Shown here: piece after piece, positions 16,760 to 24,880 of the stretch | Numbering within the stretch: position 1 is the stretch's first letter | How the letters are laid out: every line of letters starts with the position of its first letter | Origin: Croceicoccus estronivorus | GTDB taxonomy: Bacteria > Pseudomonadota > Alphaproteobacteria > Sphingomonadales > Sphingomonadaceae | Reading direction: 5' to 3' | NCBI RefSeq assembly: GCF_001625325.1 | Contig: NZ_JRQQ01000003.1 | Coordinates: 124,001-188,000 of the forward strand | DNA length: 64,000 bases | Made by a program: the position numbers and the translations under genes | Notes under the pieces: model-generated | Told to the model about the DNA's origin: nothing | Databases searched by the model: none | What the model saw: the letters and a program-made list of their open reading frames with translations, nothing else

Positions 16760-18544
16760 ATGAAACTCGAATATATCCCCCTCGACAAGCTCTTCGTTGA
16801 CCGGACGAACATGCGCCACGGCAGGCAGGCACCCGACATGTCGGATATCCTGCCGACCATCCGCGCGCGCGGTGTCATCCAGACCCTGCTGGTTCGCCCT
16901 GCAAATGCCGATGGCTGCTTCGGCATCGTTGCCGGAAGCCGCCGATTTCATGCCAGCCTTGTTGTCGCCAATGAGCGGCGCGTGGCGGGCGAAGTCGATC
17001 CTGAAAGCCTGCTGCTGCCTTGCGGCATCCTTGAGGCAGGCGACGATGCCGCCGCCATCGAGGCCTCGATGATCGAGAACATGGCGCGGCTCGATGCGGA
17101 CGAGGTTCGCCAGTGGGAAAGCTTTACCCGGCTGGTCAAGGAAGGCCGAGAGGTGGACGAGATCGCGGCAACCTTCGGCCTGCCCGACATTACCATCCGC
17201 CGTGTCCTTGCGCTGGGCAACCTGTTGCCGCGTATCCGCGACCTCTACCGCTCGGAGAAGATCGATCGCGCCACCGTCCGCCACCTGACCCTTGCCAGCA
17301 AGAGCCAGCAAAAGGCATGGCTGGCGCTCTACGACGATCCTGACAGCTATGTGCCGACCGGGCACCAGTTGAAGGCATGGCTGTTCGGGGGGCAGTCGAT
17401 CCCCGCCCGGTTCGCGCTGTTCAACCTTGGCGATTTCTCCGGAGCGACCATCGCCGACCTGTTCGGCGAGGACCGCTATTTCGCTGATCCCGACGCATTC
17501 TGGACCGCGCAGAATGCGGCCATCGAGGCCGCGCGCTCTGCCTATCTGGAGCAAGGCTGGAGCGATGTCGTCATCGTTCCACCATCGGACCACTTCCATT
17601 CCTGGGAGTATGAAAAGGCTCCGAAGCGCAAGGGCGGGCGCGTCTATGTCGATGTGCGCGGCACCGGGGAAGTGACGTTCCATGAGGGCTATGTCACCCG
17701 CAAGGAAGCCCGGCGCGCAGCATGTGGTGAAGCGCCCGAAGGGCAGAAGCCGCAACGCCCTGAACTGACTTCGACACTCCAGACCTATGTCGACCTGCAT
17801 CGCCATGCCGCCGTGCGCGCCGCCATGCTCGACCATCCCGGCGTCGCATTGCGGCTCATGGTGGCCCATGCAATCGTCGGGTCGCAGCTATGGACCGTGC
17901 GTCCCGAGCCACAATCGACGCGCAATGACGAGGTGCGCGAAAGCATCGAGACCTGCCGCGGCGAGGCCGTCTTCGACCAACATCGGCGCGCCGCGCTCGA
18001 CCTGCTCGGCTTTTCGTCCGAGGAGCCGAGCGTTACCGGCGGCAATGGCGACGACTATGGCGTCGTGGGGGTATTCCTTCGCCTGATTGCACTGACCGAT
18101 GAGGATGTGACCCGCATCATCGCCGTTGTCATCGGCGAGACTCTTGCTGCCGGAAGCGCCGCAGTCGAGGCGGTTGGCAGCGAAATCGGGATCGCCATGG
18201 CCGAGTGGTGGCAAGCCGATGATGCCATGTTCTCGTTGCTGCGCGACCGCGAGGTGCTGGGACGAATGGTCGGCGAAGTGGCCGGTGAGACGGTCGCCAG
18301 CGCCAATTCTGGCGAGAAGGCAAAGACCTTGAAGCGCATCATTGCCGACCATTTGGCGGGCAATGACGGACGCGAAAAGGTCGAGAACTGGGTGCCGCGA
18401 TGGATGCAGTTCCCGCCAAGCGCCTATACGAAACGAGGTGGCGTCGGCACCGTCGCGGCCCACGACAAGATGATGGCGGCGCGCGATCAGGTGGTGCAGC
18501 CGGACGCTGGAACCATGGAAGTACCATTCGCCGAGGCTGCATGA
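16760..18544 (+). CDS. Large ParB/Spo0J-family protein
   Basis: A 594-residue ParB-type protein, about twice the length of chromosomal ParB. The N-terminal ParB nuclease-like domain (residues about 1-100) carries the variant box IVAGSRRFHA and ENMARLDADEV. A helix-turn-helix follows (EIAATFGLPDITIRRVLALG, near 135-155). The C-terminal 350 residues are specific to mobile-element members. There is no parA next to it, so it may act in element maintenance or regulation rather than classical partition. The ATG was chosen over a GTG three codons upstream. Confidence 0.88.
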   Translation: MKLEYIPLDKLFVDRTNMRHGRQAPDMSDILPTIRARGVIQTLLVRPANADGCFGIVAGSRRFHASLVVANERRVAGEVDPESLLLPCGILEAGDDAAAIEASMIENMARLDADEVRQWESFTRLVKEGREVDEIAATFGLPDITIRRVLALGNLLPRIRDLYRSEKIDRATVRHLTLASKSQQKAWLALYDDPDSYVPTGHQLKAWLFGGQSIPARFALFNLGDFSGATIADLFGEDRYFADPDAFWTAQNAAIEAARSAYLEQGWSDVVIVPPSDHFHSWEYEKAPKRKGGRVYVDVRGTGEVTFHEGYVTRKEARRAACGEAPEGQKPQRPELTSTLQTYVDLHRHAAVRAAMLDHPGVALRLMVAHAIVGSQLWTVRPEPQSTRNDEVRESIETCRGEAVFDQHRRAALDLLGFSSEEPSVTGGNGDDYGVVGVFLRLIALTDEDVTRIIAVVIGETLAAGSAAVEAVGSEIGIAMAEWWQADDAMFSLLRDREVLGRMVGEVAGETVASANSGEKAKTLKRIIADHLAGNDGREKVENWVPRWMQFPPSAYTKRGGVGTVAAHDKMMAARDQVVQPDAGTMEVPFAEAA

Positions 18545-18550
18545 CATGAG

Positions 18551-18576
18551 ACGGGCGGGCTCTGGCCCGCCCGTTT
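18551..18576. terminator. Intrinsic terminator after parB
   Basis: The perfect 10-bp stem ACGGGCGGGC-TCTG-GCCCGCCCGT is followed by TT, 6 bp after the parB stop. It lies between the convergent parB and rusA-like genes and serves at least the plus strand. Confidence 0.7.
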
Positions 18577-18586
18577 ACCGGACCCG

Positions 18587-18625
18587 AAAAAATCGGCGCG
18601 CCTCCGCCGTTCCGGCGTCGGCGCG
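18587..18625 (-). terminator. Intrinsic terminator of the rusA-like gene
   Basis: Read on the minus strand, nested stems (CGCGCC/GGCGCG outer, GCCG/CGGC inner) are followed by CCGATTTTTT. The element starts 6 bp beyond the stop of the minus-strand RusA-like gene. Confidence 0.65.
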
Positions 18626-18631
18626 CGGAAT

Positions 18632-19471
18632 TCATCCGAGCTTCGCCATGGTCTCGATCAATCTTTCGTGGCCATCACGGATGCCCCGCAGCGACTCCTC
18701 AATCATGGTCGAGCGCTCCGGGTCAGCTTCGGCCCAGCGGGCGCGCTCCGCCTGCCATTCTCGCCTTCCATGCATCGGAAACCCGTCCTCGATCCGGCTG
18801 CGATGGAAACCCCGCGCGCTGTTCGAAAGATACATCGCCTGCTGATAGGCCCGGAGCCTGTCGGCGCCGCCCTTGCGCATCTCGGCCCGCGCTCTTCGCC
18901 TCGTCGAGCTCATCAGTTCCATGATGGAGAGGCCAGCGAAGTGGTTGAAGTCGTCGCAGGGTTCGCTGCCGCCCTGGCTCCACAGATAGCGACCGTGCGG
19001 ATACCAGAGGCCATCCGGCATCTCGTAGAATTCCTGCGGCTTCAGCACGAAGTCGTCAGGCGAGCCCTTGGCGGCAATCGTGAAGGCCGGCGGTCCGTAG
19101 CCGTCGATCCAGCTGATCGTCAGCGCCTGGACCTGGGTATCGTCGATCATGATCCCGTTCGGCCCCTTCAGACCGTCCAGTATCGCCTTGGCATAATTGT
19201 CGAGATCGGCGGCCTCGTCGGTTTCCAGCGTCGTCTGGACATCTACATGCAGCGTGATTTCGAGATGGATTTCGTTGGAATAGAGCCAGCGGTTCTTGAG
19301 CTCCGCCTGGATGGCGGCGCGAAATTCGCCGCGCTGGACGGCACCGTTCCCATAGGGCACAGGCGGGAAGTCGAAGCGGTGCTGCCATTCACCGAACATC
19401 GGATTGAGCCCCGCATCGGCACCCTTCCGCTCGAGCCTCAGTTGTTCGTCGAACGACATCTCGTCGGCCAC
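18632..19471 (-). CDS. RusA-family Holliday-junction resolvase-like protein
   Basis: A 279-residue protein whose central region carries the RusA signature DLDNYAKAILDGLKG followed by IMIDDTQVQAL (residues about 87-115). These include the Asp residues that bind metal in RusA. The family cuts four-way junctions. This protein is longer than the roughly 120-residue Escherichia coli RusA, with a C-terminal extension of about 150 residues rich in charged residues and of unknown role. A GTG start follows GAGGAG with 5-bp spacing. It lies alone on the minus strand within the element's accessory block. Confidence 0.82.
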   Translation of the reverse strand: MADEMSFDEQLRLERKGADAGLNPMFGEWQHRFDFPPVPYGNGAVQRGEFRAAIQAELKNRWLYSNEIHLEITLHVDVQTTLETDEAADLDNYAKAILDGLKGPNGIMIDDTQVQALTISWIDGYGPPAFTIAAKGSPDDFVLKPQEFYEMPDGLWYPHGRYLWSQGGSEPCDDFNHFAGLSIMELMSSTRRRARAEMRKGGADRLRAYQQAMYLSNSARGFHRSRIEDGFPMHGRREWQAERARWAEADPERSTMIEESLRGIRDGHERLIETMAKLG

Positions 19472-19512
19472 GGTTACTCCTCTGTCGTCCTGGCCAGCCA
19501 GATTCCACGCGA

Positions 19513-19605
19513 TCAGCGCTTCCGGATGGCGATCTTTTTTCCGCTGCAGATCGGGTCCGGCGACAGCCGCTCAAGCAACCGGCGAACCTGATCCAGAACC
19601 GTCAT
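19513..19605 (-). CDS. Possible 30-residue small ORF upstream of rusA-like gene
   Basis: An ATG with a GGAG site at good spacing opens a 30-residue frame (MTVLDQVRRLLERL at the start, ending KIAIRKR). It stops 41 bp before the RusA-like start on the same strand. It could be a real small protein or a leader that couples translation. I recognise no family. Confidence 0.3.
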   Translation of the reverse strand: MTVLDQVRRLLERLSPDPICSGKKIAIRKR

Positions 19606-19988
19606 CACAACTCCTTGCCGGCGGTCTAGCCCACACCGGACGGAAGGCCAATGCGAGACGTGGACGGTCCATCACGGTCGCCATCGCACCCCCCATTTTC
19701 GCAGCGAAGCGTGACGATCCGTGTGCTTCGGCCACCCTCCTTTCGGGTGATGCAACCCCGGCGGCCTTGATCGATAGCGGTCTGCCACAAGCCTTCCTCC
19801 GCCGCGCAACGGCTTCGCCGACCTTCTTCCCCGGCGCGGTGCCCGCGCCTTCCTCGCGAGGCAAGAAGCCCGGCTCGGGCCGTCCTCCGCTTCGCTGCGG
19901 CCTGAAGGTGCGCGTCGTCCGGCCCGCGGCCTGACAACCGCATCGAGGCCGCATGGGGCGGCATCGACACACGAACATGGAGGTTATC
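19606..19988. other. Non-coding region upstream of the DUF736 gene
   Basis: These 383 bp hold no supported gene. They contain small hairpins such as CACCC-N6-GGGTG near 19731-19750 and many short GC-rich self-complementary stretches. The stretch must contain the promoter and leader for DUF736 and possibly for the rdfS-traF operon downstream. Confidence 0.4.
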
Positions 19989-20288
19989 ATGGCACAAATC
20001 GGCAGCTTCATCCGCAACGAAGACGGCGTCTACAACGGCGAAATCCGCACCCTGACACTCCGCGTCAAGGCCACGATCCGGCCCGTCGAACGCGAGCACG
20101 ACAAGGCGCCGGACCACCGCGTCAACGCTGGCGGCGTCGAGTTCGGCGCGGGCTGGACCAAGGCGGCGCGCGAGACCGGAGCGGAATACCTCAGCCTCAA
20201 ACTCGACGATCCGTCCTTCCCCGCACCGATTTACGCGACCCTCACCCAGGGCGACAATGGCGAGCACAAGCTCATCTGGTCCCGGTGA
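19989..20288 (+). CDS. DUF736 protein
   Basis: A 99-residue DUF736 family protein, MAQIGSFIRNEDGVYNGEIR at the start and LSLKLDDPSFPAPIYATL near the end. It is a small basic protein found on most trb-type alphaproteobacterial conjugative elements; the function is unknown. The ATG follows GGAGGTTATC. Open reading continues 12 codons upstream, but that start has no ribosome site. It is followed by two strong hairpins before the rdfS-like gene. Confidence 0.92.
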   Translation: MAQIGSFIRNEDGVYNGEIRTLTLRVKATIRPVEREHDKAPDHRVNAGGVEFGAGWTKAARETGAEYLSLKLDDPSFPAPIYATLTQGDNGEHKLIWSR

Positions 20289-20294
20289 GCCTCG

Positions 20295-20319
20295 GCCCCG
20301 CGCCGGCAAGGCGCGGGGC
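20295..20319 (+). terminator. GC-rich hairpin after DUF736
   Basis: The perfect 10-bp stem GCCCCGCGCC-GGCAA-GGCGCGGGGC begins 7 bp after the DUF736 stop. It lacks a T-tract, so it is either a weak terminator or an mRNA-stabilising structure. Confidence 0.45.
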
Positions 20320-20394
20320 TCCCTTCAACGGTGTCGAAAGCCGCAACCGCGAATTCGACACTGATCAGGCGGTGTCCTGCCCGGCAAGCCGGGT

Positions 20395-20421
20395 GCCGCG
20401 ACCGCACGGGGCGGTCGCGGC
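20395..20421 (+). promoter_or_regulatory. GC-rich hairpin upstream of rdfS-like gene
   Basis: The perfect 11-bp stem GCCGCGACCGC-ACGGG-GCGGTCGCGGC ends 21 bp before the rdfS-like ATG. The position in the leader suggests control of excisionase expression; this is inference. Confidence 0.45.
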
Positions 20422-20441
20422 TGCAAGGATATTGACTTTCC

Positions 20442-20672
20442 ATGAACACCGACGACGAAATCACGCGGGCGAACCACGCCAAGCGCGGCTCGCCCTTCCT
20501 TAATACCGACCAGGCGGCTGCCTATCTCAAGATGTCGAGCCGACTCCTGAAACGCCTGCGCCGGGCTGGAAAGGGGCCCGTCTTCCGCCGCCATAGCCGC
20601 TTCGTGCAGTATCATATCGATGACCTCGACACGTGGTCGAGCGAGCATAGCGCGCGGGAAATCGACCGGTGA
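20442..20672 (+). CDS. rdfS: Excisionase-like helix-turn-helix protein, RdfS candidate
   Basis: A 76-residue protein with a MerR/excisionase-type winged helix: FLNTDQAAAYLKMSSRLLKR, then YHIDDLDTWSSEH. In ICEMlSymR7A the recombination directionality factor RdfS is a small protein of this kind, encoded immediately before traF, a lytic transglycosylase gene and rlxS. The gene order is the same here. It would bind next to att sites and drive excision by the integrase. It overlaps traF by 4 bp (GTGA). Confidence 0.75.
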   Translation: MNTDDEITRANHAKRGSPFLNTDQAAAYLKMSSRLLKRLRRAGKGPVFRRHSRFVQYHIDDLDTWSSEHSAREIDR

Positions 20673-21250
20673 GCGGGCACCGCAACCGGTCGGATGTCGC
20701 ACCCCTCCTGGCGTGGGGCGAAGCTTTGCGCACTCGAAAAACGCAGCGCAGTCGGCTTCGGCGCCATGTCCTCGCGGTGAGTGCGGGGATCGGAATGGTG
20801 CTCCTCTCGGCCATGCTTCCACCGACCCCACGTCTCGTCTGGAATGCCAGCGCCAGCGCGCCGGTCGGCCTCTATTTCGTGGAGCCGGGAGCCATGCTCG
20901 AGCCTGGCGACATGGCAATCGCACGCGTCCCGCAGCGCTATCGGCATCTCGCTGCTTCTCGCCGCTACCTGCCGTTGAACGTACCGCTCGTGAAGCGTGT
21001 CGCAGCCTATGCCGGCGACGAGATCTGCGCACTCGGGAGCCACATCTTCATCAACGGGCGATGGGCTGCCGAGCGCCGGGAAGCCGATGCAACGGGACGG
21101 TCCATGCCATCGTGGACTGGCTGCCTTGTCCTGCGCGGGCGCCAGCTTTTCCTGCTGATGGACAATCCGTCCTCATTCGACGGTCGCTACTTCGGCCCCA
21201 CCGAAGGCGCCGACGTCATCGGAAAGGCAAAGCTGCTGTGGCGCCGGTGA
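20669..21250 (+). CDS. traF: TraF, S26-family conjugative peptidase
   Basis: A 193-residue TraF/S26 signal-peptidase-like protein that in RP4 cyclises the TrbC pilin. A membrane segment lies at about residues 35-52. The catalytic Ser lies in NASASAPVGLYFVEPG, and the catalytic Lys in VPLVKRVAAYAGD, so both residues are present. GTG starts overlap at both ends (with the rdfS-like gene and the transglycosylase gene), marking one operon. Its substrate here should be the TrbC at 4.3-4.7 kb. Confidence 0.92.
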   Translation: MSGHRNRSDVAPLLAWGEALRTRKTQRSRLRRHVLAVSAGIGMVLLSAMLPPTPRLVWNASASAPVGLYFVEPGAMLEPGDMAIARVPQRYRHLAASRRYLPLNVPLVKRVAAYAGDEICALGSHIFINGRWAAERREADATGRSMPSWTGCLVLRGRQLFLLMDNPSSFDGRYFGPTEGADVIGKAKLLWRR

Positions 21251-21837
21251 AGCGCTCCGCCATCGCACTGGCAATCGCCTGTGCGACGCCCGCCCACGCT
21301 GAATCGGTGGCAACCTGGCAGCCATTTATCCGCGAGGCATCGCTGCGCTTCGGTATCCCCAGCGAATGGATCGAGCGCGTCATGCGCGCCGAGAGCGGCG
21401 GCAAAACCCAATGGAAAGGCCGCCCCATCCGTTCGTCTGCAGGCGCCATGGGGCTCATGCAACTTATGCCCGCGACCTGGGCCGACATGCGCATGCGGCT
21501 AGGTCTCGGTAGCAACCCGGATGATCCCCGCGATAATATCCTCGCCGGCACGTTCTACCTGCGACTGATGTACGATCGCTTTGGCTATCCGAGCATGTTC
21601 GCGGCCTATAATGCCGGTCCCGGGCGCTACGCCGAGCATCTGTCGGGGCGTCGCGCACTTCCGAGCGAGACGGTGGGCTACCTCGCTGCGATGGCTCCCT
21701 CGCCAGCGAAAAGCATGATCATGACTGCCAGGCCCGCACCGCAACAGTCGATCTTCGCGGTACGGCGCAACGTGCCCGATACTTCTTCTGACACAACGAC
21801 ATCGACGCTGTTCGTCGCGCTGTCTAATGCGGATTGA
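21247..21837 (+). CDS. Lytic transglycosylase of the transfer system
   Basis: A 196-residue SLT-type transglycosylase. It has a signal peptide (about residues 1-19, ending THAHAE-type AHA-E) and the catalytic Glu in RVMRAESGGKTQ. GAMGLMQLMPATW and AAYNAGPGRYAEH are further signatures of the fold. It opens peptidoglycan locally for the conjugation channel. The GTG start overlaps the traF stop (GTGA). The same partner order, traF then transglycosylase then relaxase, occurs in ICEMlSymR7A. Confidence 0.9.
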   Translation: MKRSAIALAIACATPAHAESVATWQPFIREASLRFGIPSEWIERVMRAESGGKTQWKGRPIRSSAGAMGLMQLMPATWADMRMRLGLGSNPDDPRDNILAGTFYLRLMYDRFGYPSMFAAYNAGPGRYAEHLSGRRALPSETVGYLAAMAPSPAKSMIMTARPAPQQSIFAVRRNVPDTSSDTTTSTLFVALSNAD

Positions 21838-21892
21838 CGGTGATGTCGTGCGTGGCTGGGAGGAAGGAAGCTCGTCTCTACAGACCCAGCAT

Positions 21893-22022
21893 GACAGGTG
21901 GCGGAGCGGCTCTCAAGGCCCGCGGGTACCCCCCGATTTTCTTCGAAAATCGGCTCCCCCCACGTCCGCTTGGCGGCGCTTCGCTTCGCTCCGCGACCCT
22001 GACAGCCGCTCCGCCACCTGTC
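21893..22022. repeat. 19-bp perfect inverted repeat with inner hairpin
   Basis: GACAGGTGGCGGAGCGGCT (21893-21911) is exactly complementary to 22004-22022, 92 bp away. The interval contains a second hairpin, CCGATTTT-CTTCG-AAAATCGG (21933-21953). The element lies between the transglycosylase gene and the gene at 22071, in the region preceding the relaxase. Candidate roles are oriT, a single-strand initiation site or a structured leader. Confidence 0.6.
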
Positions 22023-22070
22023 CCTCGGACGCCGTTCTCGATGGTGAGGACGGTAGCGTTGGAGGTCACA

Positions 22071-22442
22071 ATGAGCATGGATCAGAGCATCGGGACGGCG
22101 TCGGCTAATGTCGTGGATCGCGTGATGGCGGCGCTGTTATCTGGCCTTGAACTGGAGTTCGGGCGCGGTGCCGGGGAAGAATTGGCACATCGGTTTCTGG
22201 CGGCCGAGGAAGCGGATTTCTGCTGGGATGCACGGGTCGAGGAGCGCTGGATCGGCGCCTACGAAAGGCCTGACGACGAGGAATTCGAACTGGATCGGGT
22301 CGCGATTTTTGGACGACTGGACGGCAAATGGTTCTGCGCCACCGTGCTCGTGAATGGCGATGGCCAGGCCCATGGGATGATTGGATGCCGTCTGTTCAAC
22401 TCGTTGATCGGCGCGCGGGATGCAATGCTCAATGCGCACTGA
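22071..22442 (+). CDS. Hypothetical protein of the relaxase operon
   Basis: A 123-residue acidic protein that I do not recognise. It opens MSMDQSIGTASANVVDRVMA, is rich in Glu in the middle and ends GCRLFNSLIGARDAMLNAH. No membrane segment or signal peptide is visible. The ATG has a strong GGAGG site 5 bp upstream. A longer in-frame reading from 21834 would run through the inverted repeat and is rejected. It lies between the transglycosylase gene and a terminator, so it may belong to the end of the rdfS operon. Confidence 0.7.
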   Translation: MSMDQSIGTASANVVDRVMAALLSGLELEFGRGAGEELAHRFLAAEEADFCWDARVEERWIGAYERPDDEEFELDRVAIFGRLDGKWFCATVLVNGDGQAHGMIGCRLFNSLIGARDAMLNAH

Positions 22443-22458
22443 TCACAGCAAGGTCCGC

Positions 22459-22502
22459 GGGGAGAGGCGGCGTCGGAAGGCGTTCGTCTCTCCCCATTTT
22501 TT
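22459..22502 (+). terminator. Intrinsic terminator before rlxS
   Basis: The 8-bp stem GGGGAGAG/CTCTCCCC (22459-22466, 22488-22495) is followed by ATTTTTTG. It separates the upstream operon from the relaxase gene, whose promoter should then lie in 22503-22693. Confidence 0.65.
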
Positions 22503-22693
22503 GAACCAAAATGATGGCGAGGAGGGAAGAGAGAGGAAACAAGATAAAGGCAGTGTCTCTCGGCATGCCGCAAGCCTTTGTCTGCACATCCTTTTCTTAC
22601 GAGACAGGCGAGCTTCGGCGCGAGACATGATACGCGCGAATGGAGGAAATCCGCCATTTTCTGTTCGAAATCGCGAGACCTTAGGCCTTGGTC

Positions 22694-24658
22694 ATGTCTG
22701 ACGACGACTTTACACCGAAGCTCGGCCAGAAGCGCGGCAAGGACGGCAAGCGCGTCGTCAAATATGGCGGCCGCATCGTTGCCGCGGCCCGGCTCGCGGG
22801 CACCAAGACAGGCGTCCGGTCGCGCCGGTTCGATGGCAGCCGGATCGGGCGCGGCGCGAGCATCGGGCGTCTGCTTTCCAGCCGTGACCGGCTGGCCGGC
22901 TTTCGGGGGCGCCGGGCGGTGGTCAAGGCGAACCTGATCCGCCTGCAAGGCAAGGCCGGTCAGGTCGCCCGCGCCCACATGCGCTACATCCAGCGCGACG
23001 GGGTGACGCGCGAGGGCCTGCCGGGGGAACTCTACGGCCCGGAAACCGACCGCGCCGACGGCGACGATTTCCTCAAGCGCACCGCCGGTGATCGGCACCA
23101 GTTCCGGTTCATCGTCTCGGCCGAGGACGGCGCCGAATATCCCGATCTCAAGCCCTACGTCCGGCGGCTAATGATGCAGGTCGAGCACGATCTCGGTACC
23201 AAGTTGGATTGGGTCGCGGTTGACCATTTCAACACCGAGCGTCCGCACACCCATATCGTCCTGCGCGGGGTGGATGATCGCGGCGACAATCTCATCATAG
23301 CGCGTGAGTATATTTCGCACGGGCTGCGCGAGCGCGCGTCCGAGTTGGTGACGCTCGACCTTGGGCCTCGCACCGATCGCGAGATCGAGGCGCGCCTGCG
23401 CCACGATGTCGATCAGGAAAGGCTGACCACGATCGACCGGCGCCTGCTGCGGAGAATGGATAGCGACCGAACAGTGTCGCCGGCGGACAATGATTCCTTC
23501 CAGCATTCGATCGCGGTAGGCCGGCTGCGCAAGCTGAAAGCCATGGACTTGGCGGATGACATCGGTGAGGGCCGCTATCGGCTTGCTGACGGGCTTGAGG
23601 ATACGCTGCGGCGGATGGGAGAGCGCGGTGACATCATCCGCCTCATGCAGCGCGAACTCACCCAGCGCCGGCTCAACCGGGCCGGTGTCGAGCAGGTGAT
23701 CTCGTCGCAGCTCCGCGAGCCCGTCGTGGGACGCGTGATCAGCCGGGGCATCTCTGACGAGCACCGCGATCGGCACTACATGATGATCGACGGCATTGAT
23801 GGCCGCGTCCACTACGTCGATATCGGGCGAGGGGATGCGACCCCATCTGTGCCCGAGGGCGCGACAGTCCGGGTTGCGACAAGGCAGACCGAGGTGACCC
23901 AAGCCGATCGCACCATCCACGCAGTCGCCCGGGCCAATGGCGGGCACTACTCAGTTGACCTCCATCTGGCGCATGATGCGCAGGCAAGCGAAGCCTATGC
24001 CACGAGCCATGTGCGACGGCTGGAAGCCATGCGGCGGGTGGGCGCGGGCCCGGAGCGGCAGGCGGACGGCAGCTGGACCATCCCGAGCGACCATCTAGCC
24101 CGGGCGGAAGCCTTCGCCCAACGGCAGCAGCGCGACCGCCCAATTGCGCTGTCGATCCTCTCGTCCCGGCCCGTCGGAGATCTGACCGCAATCGAAGCAC
24201 CGACTTGGCTCGATCACGAACTGGCTTCCAGCGCACCCAGTGCAGCGCGCGATGCTGGTTTCGGACGCGAGATGCGCAGCGCATTGGCAGCGCGGCGTCA
24301 GTGGCTGATCGAACAGCAACTAGCAGACGGCGATGGTCAAAGTTTCCACCTGCGCGCCCACGCTTTGGAGAACCTGCGGCAACGCGAACTGGACAGCGCC
24401 GGCGTCCGACTTTCCGAGCAGTTCGGCAAGCGGTTCGAGCCCGCCCGGATTGGCGAACGAGTCGAAGGCGTGATCGCCCGCCGCGTGGATCTCGAAAGCG
24501 GTAGCTATGCGCTGGTCGAACGGTCGCGCGACTTCACGCTCGTGCCTTGGCGTGATGTACTCGAACGCAACATCGGCAAGGCCGCGTCGGGGATCATGCG
24601 CACGGACGGCGTCAGTTGGCAATTTGGTCGCGAACGATCGGGCCCGTCGATCAGCTAG
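22694..24658 (+). CDS. rlxS: VirD2-type relaxase RlxS (DUF3363)
   Basis: A 654-residue relaxase/mobilisation nuclease with a DUF3363 C-terminal region. It nicks oriT and leads the strand into the recipient. The metal-binding histidine block lies in DHFNTERPHTHIVLRGVDD (about residues 175-195), and HQFRFIVSAEDGAEYPDL precedes it. A Tyr in HMRYIQRDGV (about residue 100) is a plausible nicking residue. The ATG giving MSDDDFTPKL was preferred to a TTG two codons upstream. It is separated from traG by 14 kb here. Confidence 0.92.
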   Translation: MSDDDFTPKLGQKRGKDGKRVVKYGGRIVAAARLAGTKTGVRSRRFDGSRIGRGASIGRLLSSRDRLAGFRGRRAVVKANLIRLQGKAGQVARAHMRYIQRDGVTREGLPGELYGPETDRADGDDFLKRTAGDRHQFRFIVSAEDGAEYPDLKPYVRRLMMQVEHDLGTKLDWVAVDHFNTERPHTHIVLRGVDDRGDNLIIAREYISHGLRERASELVTLDLGPRTDREIEARLRHDVDQERLTTIDRRLLRRMDSDRTVSPADNDSFQHSIAVGRLRKLKAMDLADDIGEGRYRLADGLEDTLRRMGERGDIIRLMQRELTQRRLNRAGVEQVISSQLREPVVGRVISRGISDEHRDRHYMMIDGIDGRVHYVDIGRGDATPSVPEGATVRVATRQTEVTQADRTIHAVARANGGHYSVDLHLAHDAQASEAYATSHVRRLEAMRRVGAGPERQADGSWTIPSDHLARAEAFAQRQQRDRPIALSILSSRPVGDLTAIEAPTWLDHELASSAPSAARDAGFGREMRSALAARRQWLIEQQLADGDGQSFHLRAHALENLRQRELDSAGVRLSEQFGKRFEPARIGERVEGVIARRVDLESGSYALVERSRDFTLVPWRDVLERNIGKAASGIMRTDGVSWQFGRERSGPSIS

Positions 24659-24688
24659 AACTGAAGCCAGGAAGGAGGGAGCGCGAGG

Positions 24689-24880
24689 ATGACCGAACCG
24701 TCGTTTGGCTGCTCCCCACAGCATTCAATAAAGAAGCTTCAGCTCGCTTCGGAACAGCTTTCCGACATTCATTACCACCTCGTCCGTATCGCTCTCGAAC
24801 TTTGTCGGAGCGAGAATGCCGGGGTCTTCCTTTCGCTCGATTATACGCTCTTCCATCAGCGTTACGGCGTCATCAGATAA
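24689..24880 (+). CDS. Possible truncated gene start after rlxS
   Basis: An ATG preceded by AGGAAGGAGGG opens a 63-residue frame (MTEPSFGCSPQHSIKK). From about 24725 it overlaps the antisense nuclease gene. The strong ribosome site suggests that a real gene once began here, with its body replaced where the defence island joins. Later codons have no recognisable homology. Confidence 0.3.
   Translation: MTEPSFGCSPQHSIKKLQLASEQLSDIHYHLVRIALELCRSENAGVFLSLDYTLFHQRYGVIR

Noticed and set aside
21834-22070. N-terminal extension of the gene at 22071 and an antisense frame over the inverted repeat
   Set aside because: The extension reads through the structured repeat with low-complexity residues, and the ATG at 22071 has a strong ribosome site.
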